Part shown: piece after piece, positions 35,838-43,926 of the stretch
How the letters are laid out: every line of letters begins with the position of its first letter
How positions within the stretch are numbered: the first letter of the stretch is position 1
Assembly: GCF_002835735.1 (NCBI RefSeq)
Contig: NZ_PISD01000019.1
Span: forward strand, 89,223 to 153,222
Length of the DNA: 64,000 bases
Source: Cytobacillus horneckiae
GTDB lineage: Bacteria; Bacillota; Bacilli; Bacillales; Cytobacillaceae
Direction of reading: 5' to 3'
The notes under the pieces: generated by a model
What the model was told of the DNA's origin: nothing
What the model saw: only the letters and a program-made list of their open reading frames with translations
The model's database searches: none
Program-made: the position numbers and the translations under genes

Positions 35838-38078
35838 ATGACTACAACAGGTGTTTATATAAAAGAATGGCTATCTGCCATTAAAGCAGAGATAGGTTAT
35901 ATGAAAAAGTTTGGTAACAATAAATATAGAATCGAACAGGGACAGCTTCTTCAAAAAAATGATGGCTTTACGTATTTTTTTGATACGGTTGCACCAGTAA
36001 ACATTCCTGTAGGTTCAAAAGTTAAACTTGAATGGGGAGGAAAAACAGCCAAAGGACGTATTTTGTCTTCTGAAGGGAAAAACATCATTATTAAATTAGA
36101 AGAATATCTAGGTGACATCATTTCGGAAGTGATTGTAAGCTATGATCCTTGGGAATTATTAGATGAGTTATTTCAACGATTGAGTGAAATTAAGACAAGC
36201 AAGAAAAAAAGAAGCCGAATCAAACGGTTATTGAATCCAGGCAATGAGGTTAAACACCCAGTTGATAAAATAAAATCGAATGTACATGAGTTAATTCTCC
36301 GCTCTAAATACAATCCTGTCACATATGTATGGGGACCTCCAGGAACTGGGAAAACGTATACGCTGGCAAGAGTAGCAGCCAATAAATATTTCAAAAACCA
36401 AAAGGTATTAGTACTTTCCCACAGTAATCAAGCAGTCGACGTTTTGCTGGCTGAAATCTCTCAGTTTACTATGGACAAAAATCGTTTTAAACGAGGGGAG
36501 CTTTTAAGATATGGATCGCAAAATGGTTCAATGCTTCTTAAGCATCCCGAGCTAACGACCGATTATTTAATGAAAAAAAATGATTATCATCTTACTAAGA
36601 AAAAAAACGAGTTGCTCGAGGAAAGAAGAAAGCTAAAACAAGATCTTAGCTTTTCGTTTAGCAAACGCGATTCTGAACAATTATTAGAAGTAGAAAAAAA
36701 GATTGGCCAGCTATTTGATAAGATAAAACAGAAGGAACTAGAATTTGTAAAAGAAGCAAAAGTATTAGGGACAACGCTCGCGAAAGCAGCCACTGACTCA
36801 AGCATTTTTGAAAATGAATTTGATCTTGTGATCGTTGATGAAGCGAGTATGGCATATGTACCACAGGCAGCATTCGCAGCATCTTTAGGTAAGCGTGTAA
36901 TTATTTGTGGAGATTTTAAACAGCTGCCACCTATTGCAGCTGCAAAGCATGAGCTTGTAAATAAGTGGCTTAGAGAAGATGTTTTTCATCATGCTGGTGT
37001 AGCAGAAACAGTAAATAAAAGCGGACTGCATCCCCATCTTTTTCTTCTAAAGGAACAAAGAAGAATGCATCCTGATATATCATCGTTCACAAATAAGTAT
37101 ATCTATCATTCTCTTGTTGGTGATCATCCTGAAGTAAAGAAGAACAGAAAAACAATCACTGCACGACTGCCGTTTACTGGCCGTGCGTCTATCTTTCTTA
37201 ATACAGCAGGTGCTGGAAGGTATTGTATAAGAGACTCTCAAACACAATCAAGAGCAAACCTATGGCAGCTTTTATTATCTTTTCAGTTAATTTATGAGGC
37301 ATATTTAGATGGAGCGCGTTCCATAGGATATGTAACGCCATTTAGAGTACAAGCTTTATTAATGGAAAGGCTGCTCGAAGAAAACTTCAAAGAAGAGATA
37401 CAGACGGCTGATATTCTATCTGCGACTGTCCATAGATTTCAGGGCAGTGAAAGGGAAATGATGATTTTTGACACAGTCGATTCGACACCAGAACGAAGAC
37501 CAGGGATGCTTTTAACTGGGAAAGATAGTGAGCGTCTATTAAATGTGGCTATTACAAGAACGAAAGGCAAATTTATTCATGTTGGCGACTATTCCTTTAT
37601 TAGGCAAAAAGTCTCATACCATAAAATATGGAGAAAGTTAGCTGATTTTCAAATAGCAAATAATCAAGATGTTCATCCACAAGAAATAGGTAAATGGATA
37701 AAGAATATGCATCCAAAATTGCAATGGATGCATGCTAGAAAAACTGAATTAATGTTTAATGATATCCTCGCTGCAAAAAATTCTCTCTATATTTGTTTGC
37801 CAGAAAGTAAGAATTTTCCTGAACAATGGATAAAAATCATTAATTGTATAAAACCCGGAATTTCAATTACTATTTTTAGTGAAAATAAATTAGCCGGAAT
37901 AAAGAACCATAATTGGAGTAACAATCCACTGAGCTTTCCCTTTATTTTGATTGATGAAATGATAGTCTGGGTTGGCGCGCCAATTGAAGGGCTGAAGGAC
38001 GGACAGCCGCCGTATGTGGCTGCAAGGGCGCAATCCAATGTTTTGGCAAGTTTTATCATTCAGCAATTAAATGGTTAA
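35838..38078 (+). CDS. Upf1-like superfamily 1B helicase
   Basis: A 746-residue stand-alone helicase. Walker A GPPGTGKTYTLARVAA lies near residue 168, Walker B VIVDEASMAYVPQA near 333, GDFKQLPPIA near 360, EQRRMHP near 408, and the C-terminal motifs VHRFQGSEREMMIFDTV and LLNVAITRTKGKF. The order matches the Upf1/Dna2/AAA_12 group (5' to 3' helicases on RNA or DNA). The last 130 residues (HARKTELMFNDILAAKNSLY...) look like a degenerate PLD-type domain, by pattern only. Followed by a clear terminator, so it is monocistronic. The cellular role is unknown. Confidence 0.85.
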   Translation: MTTTGVYIKEWLSAIKAEIGYMKKFGNNKYRIEQGQLLQKNDGFTYFFDTVAPVNIPVGSKVKLEWGGKTAKGRILSSEGKNIIIKLEEYLGDIISEVIVSYDPWELLDELFQRLSEIKTSKKKRSRIKRLLNPGNEVKHPVDKIKSNVHELILRSKYNPVTYVWGPPGTGKTYTLARVAANKYFKNQKVLVLSHSNQAVDVLLAEISQFTMDKNRFKRGELLRYGSQNGSMLLKHPELTTDYLMKKNDYHLTKKKNELLEERRKLKQDLSFSFSKRDSEQLLEVEKKIGQLFDKIKQKELEFVKEAKVLGTTLAKAATDSSIFENEFDLVIVDEASMAYVPQAAFAASLGKRVIICGDFKQLPPIAAAKHELVNKWLREDVFHHAGVAETVNKSGLHPHLFLLKEQRRMHPDISSFTNKYIYHSLVGDHPEVKKNRKTITARLPFTGRASIFLNTAGAGRYCIRDSQTQSRANLWQLLLSFQLIYEAYLDGARSIGYVTPFRVQALLMERLLEENFKEEIQTADILSATVHRFQGSEREMMIFDTVDSTPERRPGMLLTGKDSERLLNVAITRTKGKFIHVGDYSFIRQKVSYHKIWRKLADFQIANNQDVHPQEIGKWIKNMHPKLQWMHARKTELMFNDILAAKNSLYICLPESKNFPEQWIKIINCIKPGISITIFSENKLAGIKNHNWSNNPLSFPFILIDEMIVWVGAPIEGLKDGQPPYVAARAQSNVLASFIIQQLNG

Positions 38079-38084
38079 AAAATA

Positions 38085-38113
38085 AAAAGACGCCTAAAAA
38101 TAGGCGTCTTTTT
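38085..38113 (+). terminator. Terminator of the helicase gene
   Basis: AAAAAGACGCCTA and TAGGCGTCTTTTT with a short A-rich loop. Confidence 0.9.
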
Positions 38114-38133
38114 CTGCGTATTGAGGCGACGAG

Positions 38134-38155
38134 AATGCGCGCCACATCGCGCATT
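38134..38155. repeat. GC-rich hairpin
   Basis: AATGCGCG (38134-38141) and CGCGCATT (38148-38155) with loop CCACAT. It has no T-run and lies in an otherwise AT-rich gap. Role unknown. Confidence 0.5.
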
Positions 38156-38385
38156 GCCCCTAAAGGCGATCTGTCGACTTATTCAATTAGCTCATCGCTA
38201 TTATAATATAACATGGACATACTAAAAGCACAATGGTATCTATATAAATGAAACTTTTTTTATTGGTTTTACGTTAAATATATTATAGAATGGTATATCA
38301 ACCTATATATCGTTTTGAAGATTTGGGCGAATGCCTATGTTTTTAAGCTATTAGCCAAGTAACTTGGCCATAGAAGGAGAACAAT

Positions 38386-40464
38386 ATGGAAAAATTAAAG
38401 CCTATTTGGGATTCATTTAAAAGGTTTTGGAAAAAGAGGCATATTACACAAATATTGCTTTTGCTATTACTAACCGTCGTCCTCTTAACTATCTTATTCT
38501 TTGCTTTTATAGCAGTGACAGCCAATGTAGAATCATTGCAGGAAGGACTCGAACAATCAACCATTATATATGATAAAGACGGTGATGTAGCTGCCAGCTT
38601 AGCTACTAATCGATCAAATGGCGTTTCTGTAGATCAGCTTCCAGACCATATGAAAGACGCTGTCATCGCGATTGAGGATGAACGTTTTTATCAGCATAAC
38701 GGTTTTGATATAAAGGGGATTGCACGTGCCTTTTTCAATAATTTATTTGCTGGACGAATAACTGGCGGCGGCAGTACAATTACGCAGCAATTAGCCAAGA
38801 ACGCAATATTAACGACAGAGCAAACATATCGCAGAAAAGTAGAAGAATTATTCTTAGCTGTTGAAATAGAAAAAAACTATGAAAAAGACGATATTTTGCA
38901 GATGTATTTAAACCAAGTGTATTTTGGGAGCGGTGCGTGGGGAATAGAGAGTGCTGCAAACAAATATTTTAGTAAGACGGTAGCAGAGCTGACAATAAGT
39001 GAGTCAGCGATGTTAGCAGGACTATTGCAATCACCGTCATACCTTGATCCTAATAAAAATTATGATGGTGCAATGAAACGGAGAAATACTGTTTTAGGAA
39101 AAATGAAAGAACACGCAATGATCACTGATGAACAATATCAAAGCGCAATAAACGAAAAGATTGTCTTAAAGGAAGGCGTAGCCAGTGCTTTTGATAGAAA
39201 ATATCCTTATTATGTTGATGCAGTGCTGGATGAAGCCATTAATGAATATGGACTAACCCAGGAAGAAATTTTTACTAGAGGCTATAAAATCTATACGGAA
39301 ATGGACCAAAATATTCAATCAAGTCTGGAAATCACTTATGCTAATTCGTCATTATTTCCTGCAGGCAGAGGAAATGTTCTTGTCCAAAGCGGAGGTGTCC
39401 TACTTGACCCAAGTACAGGTGGTGTAAGAGGGCTTGTAGGTGGACGAGGTGAACATGTTTTTAGAGGTTTTAATCGAGCCACACATATTAAAGCTCAACC
39501 AGGATCAACATTAAAACCACTCTCAGTCTACACCCCGGCTTTAGAAGAAGGGTATAAACCAACTTCTATCCTGAAAGATGAATTAACCTCTTATGGAGAT
39601 TATCAGCCAGAAAATGCGACAAGGCAATATGCCGGCGAAGTGGAAATGTATAAGGCGGTTGAGGATTCATTGAATGCACCTGCTGTTTGGTTGCTTAATG
39701 AAATTGGCTTAAAGAAAGGGCTGGATGCATTACAGCGTTTTGGCATCCCTCTCGAAAAAGAAGACGAATATTTAGGGATTGCGCTTGGAGGAATGAGGAC
39801 AGGTATTTCTCCAATGAAATTAGCCGAAGCTTATGCAACTTTTCCTAATGAAGGAAAAAGAAATGATGCTCATTTAATTACCAAAATAGTCGGTCCTACT
39901 GGTAAAACGATTGTAGAACATAAAAAATCAACAGAGAGAGTAACATCTAAAGCTGTTGCTAAAGAAATGTCATCGATGCTCCTCAATGTAATGGAAACGG
40001 GTACAGGCTCAGGTGCTAAAATAGAAGGGGTAAAGCTGGCAGGAAAGACAGGGTCTACACAGCTTCCTTATAAAGATATAAGTGGTACAAAGGATCAGTG
40101 GCTTGTTGGCTACACTTCAGATTTAGTCGGAGCTGTTTGGCTCGGCTATGATCAAACAGATAGAGAGCATTATTTATCAAGCCGCTCTTCAGAAAATGTC
40201 GTACCGGTTTTTAAAGCAATGATGCAGAACGCATTGCCATATGTTGAAGGCTCGGAGCTCTCAGCTGAATCTGTAAATGAATCATTAAATAAAGACAACC
40301 GCAGAGAGCAAGTTGAAAAAACCATTAAGGAACAATCAGATAAAATTGAAGGTAAAATTAATGAAGAACTGCCGAAGTGGAAGGAAACAATTAAAAGCGG
40401 TGTGGAAGAAGCAAAAGATTTCGGGCGATTCTTAAAAGATAAATTGGATCAATATATGAATTAA
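38386..40464 (+). CDS. Class A penicillin-binding protein (PBP1A family)
   Basis: A bifunctional peptidoglycan glycosyltransferase/transpeptidase of 692 residues, membrane-anchored near 22-47. The GT51 domain shows AVIAIEDERFYQHNGFD near 92 and GGSTITQQLAKNA near 125. The transpeptidase domain shows SxxK in AQPGSTLKPLSVY near 372, SLN near 427, and KTG in AGKTGSTQLPY near 552. The C-terminal 60 residues are charged and helical. Size and layout resemble B. subtilis PbpG or PbpF; which one cannot be decided here. Confidence 0.92.
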   Translation: MEKLKPIWDSFKRFWKKRHITQILLLLLLTVVLLTILFFAFIAVTANVESLQEGLEQSTIIYDKDGDVAASLATNRSNGVSVDQLPDHMKDAVIAIEDERFYQHNGFDIKGIARAFFNNLFAGRITGGGSTITQQLAKNAILTTEQTYRRKVEELFLAVEIEKNYEKDDILQMYLNQVYFGSGAWGIESAANKYFSKTVAELTISESAMLAGLLQSPSYLDPNKNYDGAMKRRNTVLGKMKEHAMITDEQYQSAINEKIVLKEGVASAFDRKYPYYVDAVLDEAINEYGLTQEEIFTRGYKIYTEMDQNIQSSLEITYANSSLFPAGRGNVLVQSGGVLLDPSTGGVRGLVGGRGEHVFRGFNRATHIKAQPGSTLKPLSVYTPALEEGYKPTSILKDELTSYGDYQPENATRQYAGEVEMYKAVEDSLNAPAVWLLNEIGLKKGLDALQRFGIPLEKEDEYLGIALGGMRTGISPMKLAEAYATFPNEGKRNDAHLITKIVGPTGKTIVEHKKSTERVTSKAVAKEMSSMLLNVMETGTGSGAKIEGVKLAGKTGSTQLPYKDISGTKDQWLVGYTSDLVGAVWLGYDQTDREHYLSSRSSENVVPVFKAMMQNALPYVEGSELSAESVNESLNKDNRREQVEKTIKEQSDKIEGKINEELPKWKETIKSGVEEAKDFGRFLKDKLDQYMN

Positions 40465-40492
40465 AGCGGTGGACGACAGTCCCCGCTTTTTT
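40463..40492 (+). terminator. Terminator of the PBP gene
   Basis: AAAGCGGtGGAC and GTCCcCGCTTT with a four-base loop, then TTTAT. Confidence 0.8.
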
Positions 40493-40596
40493 ATAAAATA
40501 AAAAGCCTTATTTGGCTTGTGTATTTTATGAAAAGTTTTTTGTAGATTAATTAAACAAATCACTGGAAATTTATTTAAACAGTAGGTAAAATCTTT

Positions 40597-40668
40597 ATTT
40601 ATAGCAAGTGCTATAAATGTGCTAGCAAATGCTAGCACGAAGATAGTACAAGCTATATATAATATAGC
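40597..40668 (+). promoter_or_regulatory. Operator array and -10 box of the RHH-HD operon
   Basis: Two perfect palindromes lie side by side: ATTTATAGCA-AG-TGCTATAAAT (40597-40618) and GTGCTAGCA-AA-TGCTAGCAC (40619-40638). They share the core TAGCA-N2-TGCTA, and their centres are 21 bases apart, two helical turns. A third dyad, GCTATAT-N3-ATATAGC (40652-40668), contains a perfect TATAAT at 40658-40663. This suits cooperative binding of a ribbon-helix-helix repressor to its own promoter. Confidence 0.75.
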
Positions 40669-40683
40669 AAGGTGGGATTAACA

Positions 40684-40878
40684 ATGCGAAGTTCTGCGCG
40701 TGTTCAGCTTAATGTTAGGCTTAGCAAAGAGACTGTTGAAAAGCTTGACGAAATTGTTGACTACTATCAAGAAAATACTAAAGTTGGAAGAGTATATAAA
40801 AGTGATGTATTAACAGATATTATTGGTAAATCCTACGAAATTATGGAGAAGCAAAAATCAATGAATAAAAGATTTTAA
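40684..40878 (+). CDS. Ribbon-helix-helix (CopG-like) DNA-binding protein
   Basis: A 64-residue protein. RVQLNVRLSKETVEKLDEIV is a typical RHH strand-helix start, and the second helix is SDVLTDIIGKSYEIMEKQ. ATG 40684 is chosen for AAGGTGGG eight bases upstream. It is preceded by matching palindromes, so autoregulation is likely, and followed by an HD hydrolase gene after 36 bases. The arrangement resembles a toxin-antitoxin module superficially, but the HD protein looks like an ordinary phosphohydrolase. Confidence 0.8.
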   Translation: MRSSARVQLNVRLSKETVEKLDEIVDYYQENTKVGRVYKSDVLTDIIGKSYEIMEKQKSMNKRF

Positions 40879-40914
40879 GACAGGGTACTAAAATAAAGTA
40901 TAAGGAGGAAAATC

Positions 40915-41454
40915 ATGAGGGATGTAACACTTACTGAAATTTTTGAACATAGAATAGCACAGAAATATATTATTCGTTCAGGACTAGCACATGCTATTGC
41001 TGTAGCCTATCATGCATTTAGTTTTGCAAAAATGCAAGGTGAAGATGTGGATGCTGCCGCCAAGGCAGGATTCCTTCATGATATTGGTCATTATACTTGG
41101 TATAAGAATGGAAAATGGGATTATGAATTATATCGTAAAAACGATATTCATGCGATAAAAGGCGCAGAAAGGGCTCACAAATTATTAATCAGATTAGGTG
41201 AAAATCCAATTATGGCAAAAAAGATTTCCTTAGCCATTTTATTTCATACAGATTCATTTTTGCCAGGCGGTGAAGTAGTAAGGACGCCATTGCAATCAAT
41301 TGTTAAGCAAGCGGATGAAAAGGATGAAGAGCCAGGCGGTGCTCATCATTATCGCAATATTGATAAAGAACGAGCGTTAAATAGCTTAAGAAGATTAGAT
41401 CACTTAATCGATGAATATCTCAATGAATTGCACGAAGGCAAACGTGTCGAATAA
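40915..41454 (+). CDS. HD-domain phosphohydrolase
   Basis: A 179-residue metal-dependent hydrolase. The HD motif is AGFLHDIGHYTWY near residues 51-63, with upstream His in GLAHAIAVAYHAF near 28 and a downstream His in LAILFHTDSF near 112. Asp in VKQADEKDEE near 133 completes the set. The likely substrate is a nucleotide, by family. It has a good AAGGAGG and follows the RHH gene, which probably controls it. Confidence 0.85.
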   Translation: MRDVTLTEIFEHRIAQKYIIRSGLAHAIAVAYHAFSFAKMQGEDVDAAAKAGFLHDIGHYTWYKNGKWDYELYRKNDIHAIKGAERAHKLLIRLGENPIMAKKISLAILFHTDSFLPGGEVVRTPLQSIVKQADEKDEEPGGAHHYRNIDKERALNSLRRLDHLIDEYLNELHEGKRVE

Positions 41455-41459
41455 ATATA

Positions 41460-41505
41460 CCCCCTGTCATTTTATGCGCTTTCTCAGGAAATGACTGGGG
41501 ATTAT
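41460..41505 (+). terminator. Terminator of the RHH-HD operon
   Basis: CCCCCTGTCATTT pairs with AAATGACTGGGG around a 16-base loop, followed by ATTATTTTTTT. Confidence 0.7.
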
Positions 41506-41572
41506 TTTTTTAGAAGGAAAAAATATCCTTCATGTGGAATTGTATTATTATCTACTGAAGGTTGGTGATAAT

Positions 41573-41710
41573 ATGCAAAAACGAACGAAAAAGCAAACCA
41601 TTAATACTGAAGAACTTAAATTTGGTCTAACAACGTTTTTTCTGCATGTATCATTTTATGGAGTTGTCTTATTTATTTTGTTATTATTTCTCGATTTATT
41701 CAGCCCGTAA
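41573..41710 (+). CDS. Single-helix membrane protein of 45 residues, unknown
   Basis: An ATG with GAAGGTTGG ten bases upstream opens a frame with a basic N-terminus (MQKRTKKQTINTEELKFG) and one C-terminal membrane helix (LTTFFLHVSFYGVVLFILLL). No family was recognised. It lies between the HD gene and ppiB. Confidence 0.55.
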   Translation: MQKRTKKQTINTEELKFGLTTFFLHVSFYGVVLFILLLFLDLFSP

Positions 41711-41806
41711 TTCTTAAAGATTAAAAGAAATCTTGCATTTGATTTTATTCCTGAGGCGATTAATGATATTATATAGGAGATTTTGAAAATTGAAGGAGTG
41801 TCAAAC

Positions 41807-42241
41807 ATGGCAGAAAAAGGATACATACAATTAAAAAGTGGCGAAAAGCTTGAGTTTGAATTATATCCAAACGAAGCACCAGGCACAGTTGAGAATTTTA
41901 AAAAACTAATTAATGAAGGATTTTACGATGGTTTGACTTTCCACCGTGTAATTCCTGGATTTGTATCACAAGGTGGTTGCCCATCGGGAACGGGCACAGG
42001 CGGTCCAGGATATACAATTAAATGTGAAACTGTAGGAAACCCCCACACACATGTAGAAGGATCCCTTTCAATGGCTCATGCAGGCAAGGATACAGGCGGA
42101 AGCCAATTTTTTATCGTTCATGAACCACAACCGCATTTAAATGGTGTTCATACAGTTTTCGGAAAAGTAACTTCTGGAATGCCAGCTGTTAAAGCGATGA
42201 AAAATGGCGATGTAATGGAAAAAGTTGTGTTAGAAGGTTAA
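41807..42241 (+). CDS. ppiB: Peptidyl-prolyl cis-trans isomerase (cyclophilin), chimeric by island insertion
   Basis: A cytoplasmic cyclophilin of 144 residues that speeds proline isomerisation. [13 protein letters not shown] near residue 44, [25 protein letters not shown] near 97, and the preceding [14 protein letters not shown] are catalytic-site segments. ATG 41807 has GGAG eight bases upstream. From base 41992 to the stop, the sequence recurs at 52248-52496 on the far side of a 10 kb island, so the 3' half was probably supplied by the island and restored the gene. Confidence 0.95.
   Translation: MAEKGYIQLKSGEKLEFELYPNEAPGTVENFKKLINEGFYDGLTFHRVIPGFVSQGGCPSGTGTGGPGYTIKCETVGNPHTHVEGSLSMAHAGKDTGGSQFFIVHEPQPHLNGVHTVFGKVTSGMPAVKAMKNGDVMEKVVLEG
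41992..42241 (+). repeat. ppiB 3' direct repeat, left copy
   Basis: 250 bases from GGGCACAGGCGG to the ppiB stop. Identical to 52248-52496 except for one base missing in the right copy (near 52359) and T versus C (42205 and 52460). Homology ends at GGGCAC on one side and one base past TAA on the other. Confidence 0.95.
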
Positions 42242-42259
42242 TAAATAAAACTAAGTTTT

Positions 42260-42292
42260 CTCCCCTTAATTTGAATTGAGGGGAGTTTTTAG
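42260..42292 (+). terminator. Terminator after restored ppiB
   Basis: CTCCCCT and AGGGGAG with a 12-base loop, followed by TTTTT. It differs from the terminator after the right ppiB remnant, so it belongs to the island. Confidence 0.8.
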
Positions 42293-42356
42293 GTTTTGTG
42301 GATTAAGTTAAATAGGTTAATATAAAGTTAAAAATAAAAAGGAAAGCTAAAGTAAT

Positions 42357-42665
42357 ATGAATGCATACAGCAGGAAAGTAAAATGTTCTCATTGTAACAA
42401 AAACATGAAATATAAACGTGAGAGCGGAGGTAAGTACACATGTTCCACTTACGATAATTTAGGCAAAGAACATTGTCAGCGTACTACAGTTAAAGAGGAA
42501 TTCATTAGTAGTCTTATTATGAGAAGATACCGAAAAGAAATGTCAGATGAGGAATTGAGAAATTTAGTGGATTGTATAATTGTTGAGGATAATCTGCTTT
42601 TAGAAATACATTTCAAAAACAATGACGAACCTATCCTCTTAAAGGGTAATTTTATTCAATTTTAG
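42357..42665 (+). pseudogene. Serine recombinase zinc-ribbon fragment
   Basis: A 102-residue frame matching the middle and end of large serine recombinases. VKCSHCNKNMKYKRESGGKY and TCSTYDNLGKEHCQRT form the recombinase zinc beta-ribbon, and the C-terminus is EIHFKNNDEPILLKGNFIQF. The resolvase catalytic domain, recombinase domain and most of the coiled coil are absent. It starts with GGAAAG upstream of ATG, so it could still be expressed. It is probably a remnant of an integrase from the island's history. Confidence 0.7.
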
Positions 42666-42852
42666 TTTAGGGTGTTTTCAAATTTGGGTAATTTTGAGAA
42701 GGGGAGAGGTTTAGTGGGATGTTGAACCTTGATATGATAGTATTTTCTATTGGTTAAAGGTTATTAACTTTAGGGTGTTAAAATTCAAAGGTTTTTGATG
42801 AATAGATCTCATTATATGGGTAATATAATATCACAACATGGTATTTCCTTCA

Positions 42853-43008
42853 TTAGGAAAAAGGAGAGGAAGAAAATCCCTTCTCCTTATTTTTGTTATT
42901 TTTTAATTTGTAGACACCGTTCTCAATTCCACTAATAATTTCATCACTTGAAACAAAGATGTCTTTTTCTTCGAGAATAGCAATCGCTTTATCAATAGCA
43001 AAATTCAT
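42853..43008 (-). CDS. Small frame of 51 codons, doubtful
   Basis: Frame beginning MNFAIDKAIAILEEKDIFVS; the first 37 residues look protein-like (helical, acidic). The end overlaps a hairpin (AAGGAG...CTCCTT) that may be a terminator. No clear ribosome-binding site or family. It may be a fragment. Confidence 0.3.
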   Translation of the reverse strand: MNFAIDKAIAILEEKDIFVSSDEIISGIENGVYKLKNNKNKEKGFSSSPFS

Positions 43009-43063
43009 GGTTTTTTAATTTTTCCTCTGTCCTACCCTGGAATAGGGGACTGGTATATTTTTT

Positions 43064-43201
43064 GTGCATGAGAATATTGATACAACTAAAGGAATAGGAG
43101 TAGGGGATAAGGTCAAAGTATATTTTGATATTAATAATCGGATTGATGGTCTGTTAAAGGTTGAAGTAGATGGTCTGTTAAAGGTTGAAGTAATGGAATG
43201 A
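43064..43201 (+). pseudogene. Small gene fragment with internal tandem duplication
   Basis: A 45-codon frame, VHENIDTTKGIGVGDKVKVY then FDINNRIDGLLKVEV twice over in part. GDKVKVYF resembles the beta-strand region of small DUF3221-like lipoproteins, but the N-terminus and signal peptide are missing. Within it, 43145-43168 is repeated exactly at 43169-43192 (24 bases, in frame). Confidence 0.35.
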
Positions 43202-43396
43202 AATAACAGCAAGCATGTTTAGTCGGAGATAAATTCTCCGAAAACAAACCTTACAGGAAAAATTCAACCTATGGGGTACACTAATGACAGATCCCAGTAA
43301 AATGTTATCTTCCTAAGCCCACTTCATTTTCTGCGCTTTCATTACACAATACTCCATGATGGTTGTACTATCATGGAGTAATTACTTTTTAACAGC

Positions 43397-43906
43397 CTAT
43401 TTTTTGTCATCCATCTTTTGCTTTAAATATTCAGCAATTTCTGTTTGCCCTCTTTCAATAGCAAATGCAAAAGCATCCATATCTTTCATGGTGTCACCAG
43501 AGTATTTTATAGTTATATCTATATTGTTCTCAACTAACAATTTAACAATCTCCAAATGCCCGCCGTATATTGCAGCGAACAGAGGATTTCTATCAGGCTC
43601 ACTAATATCAATCTCTACATTCCGACTAATTAGATATTCAGCAATATCTAAATGTCCTTTCGTAGCTGCTCTTTCAAGAGCATTTGTAGAGAAAGTTCCA
43701 CCTTGTGCATTAATATCTATTCCAGCATTAATAAGATATTCTACTATCTCCAAATGTCCATGAGCTGTCGCTACATGTAACCACGTACCAAAAGGTGTTA
43801 CCCATGTTAACATTTCTGGTTCTTTCTCAAGTAAATCTCTTAAAGCATCCAATTGACCAATTTTTATGGCACTTCTAATATCTTTCGCAAATTGAGTCTT
43901 ATCCAT
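43397..43906 (-). CDS. Ankyrin-repeat protein, candidate immunity protein
   Basis: A 169-residue protein of four to five ankyrin repeats (for example TPFGTWLHVATAHGHLEIVE, NALERAATKGHLDIAEYLIS and NPLFAAIYGGHLEIVKLLVE). It lies 20 bases downstream of the LXG-AHH toxin gene on the same strand. Ankyrin proteins are recurrent immunity partners of polymorphic toxins, so it is the candidate antitoxin here (inference from position). There is no signal peptide, as expected for a cytoplasmic inhibitor of a nuclease. AAGGAG precedes ATG 43906. A hairpin, ACTCCATGAT/ATCATGGAGT (43350-43376), follows. Confidence 0.8.
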   Translation of the reverse strand: MDKTQFAKDIRSAIKIGQLDALRDLLEKEPEMLTWVTPFGTWLHVATAHGHLEIVEYLINAGIDINAQGGTFSTNALERAATKGHLDIAEYLISRNVEIDISEPDRNPLFAAIYGGHLEIVKLLVENNIDITIKYSGDTMKDMDAFAFAIERGQTEIAEYLKQKMDDKK

Positions 43907-43926
43907 ATAAATTTCTCCTTTAACCT

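Larger units (their letters stand above)
38079..38385. other. Intergenic region with GC-rich hairpin
   Basis: Between the helicase and the PBP gene lie the helicase terminator (38085-38113), a GC-rich perfect hairpin (38134-38155) and an AT-rich PBP promoter region. No gene seen. Confidence 0.5.

Noticed and set aside
40684..41454. RHH-HD pair as a toxin-antitoxin system
   Set aside because: The HD protein looks like a normal metal-dependent phosphohydrolase and is larger than typical toxins; nothing indicates toxicity.
43356..43763. A 135-codon plus-strand frame opposite the ankyrin gene
   Set aside because: Composition is that of an antisense shadow of ankyrin repeats; the minus frame has clear domain motifs and a ribosome-binding site.
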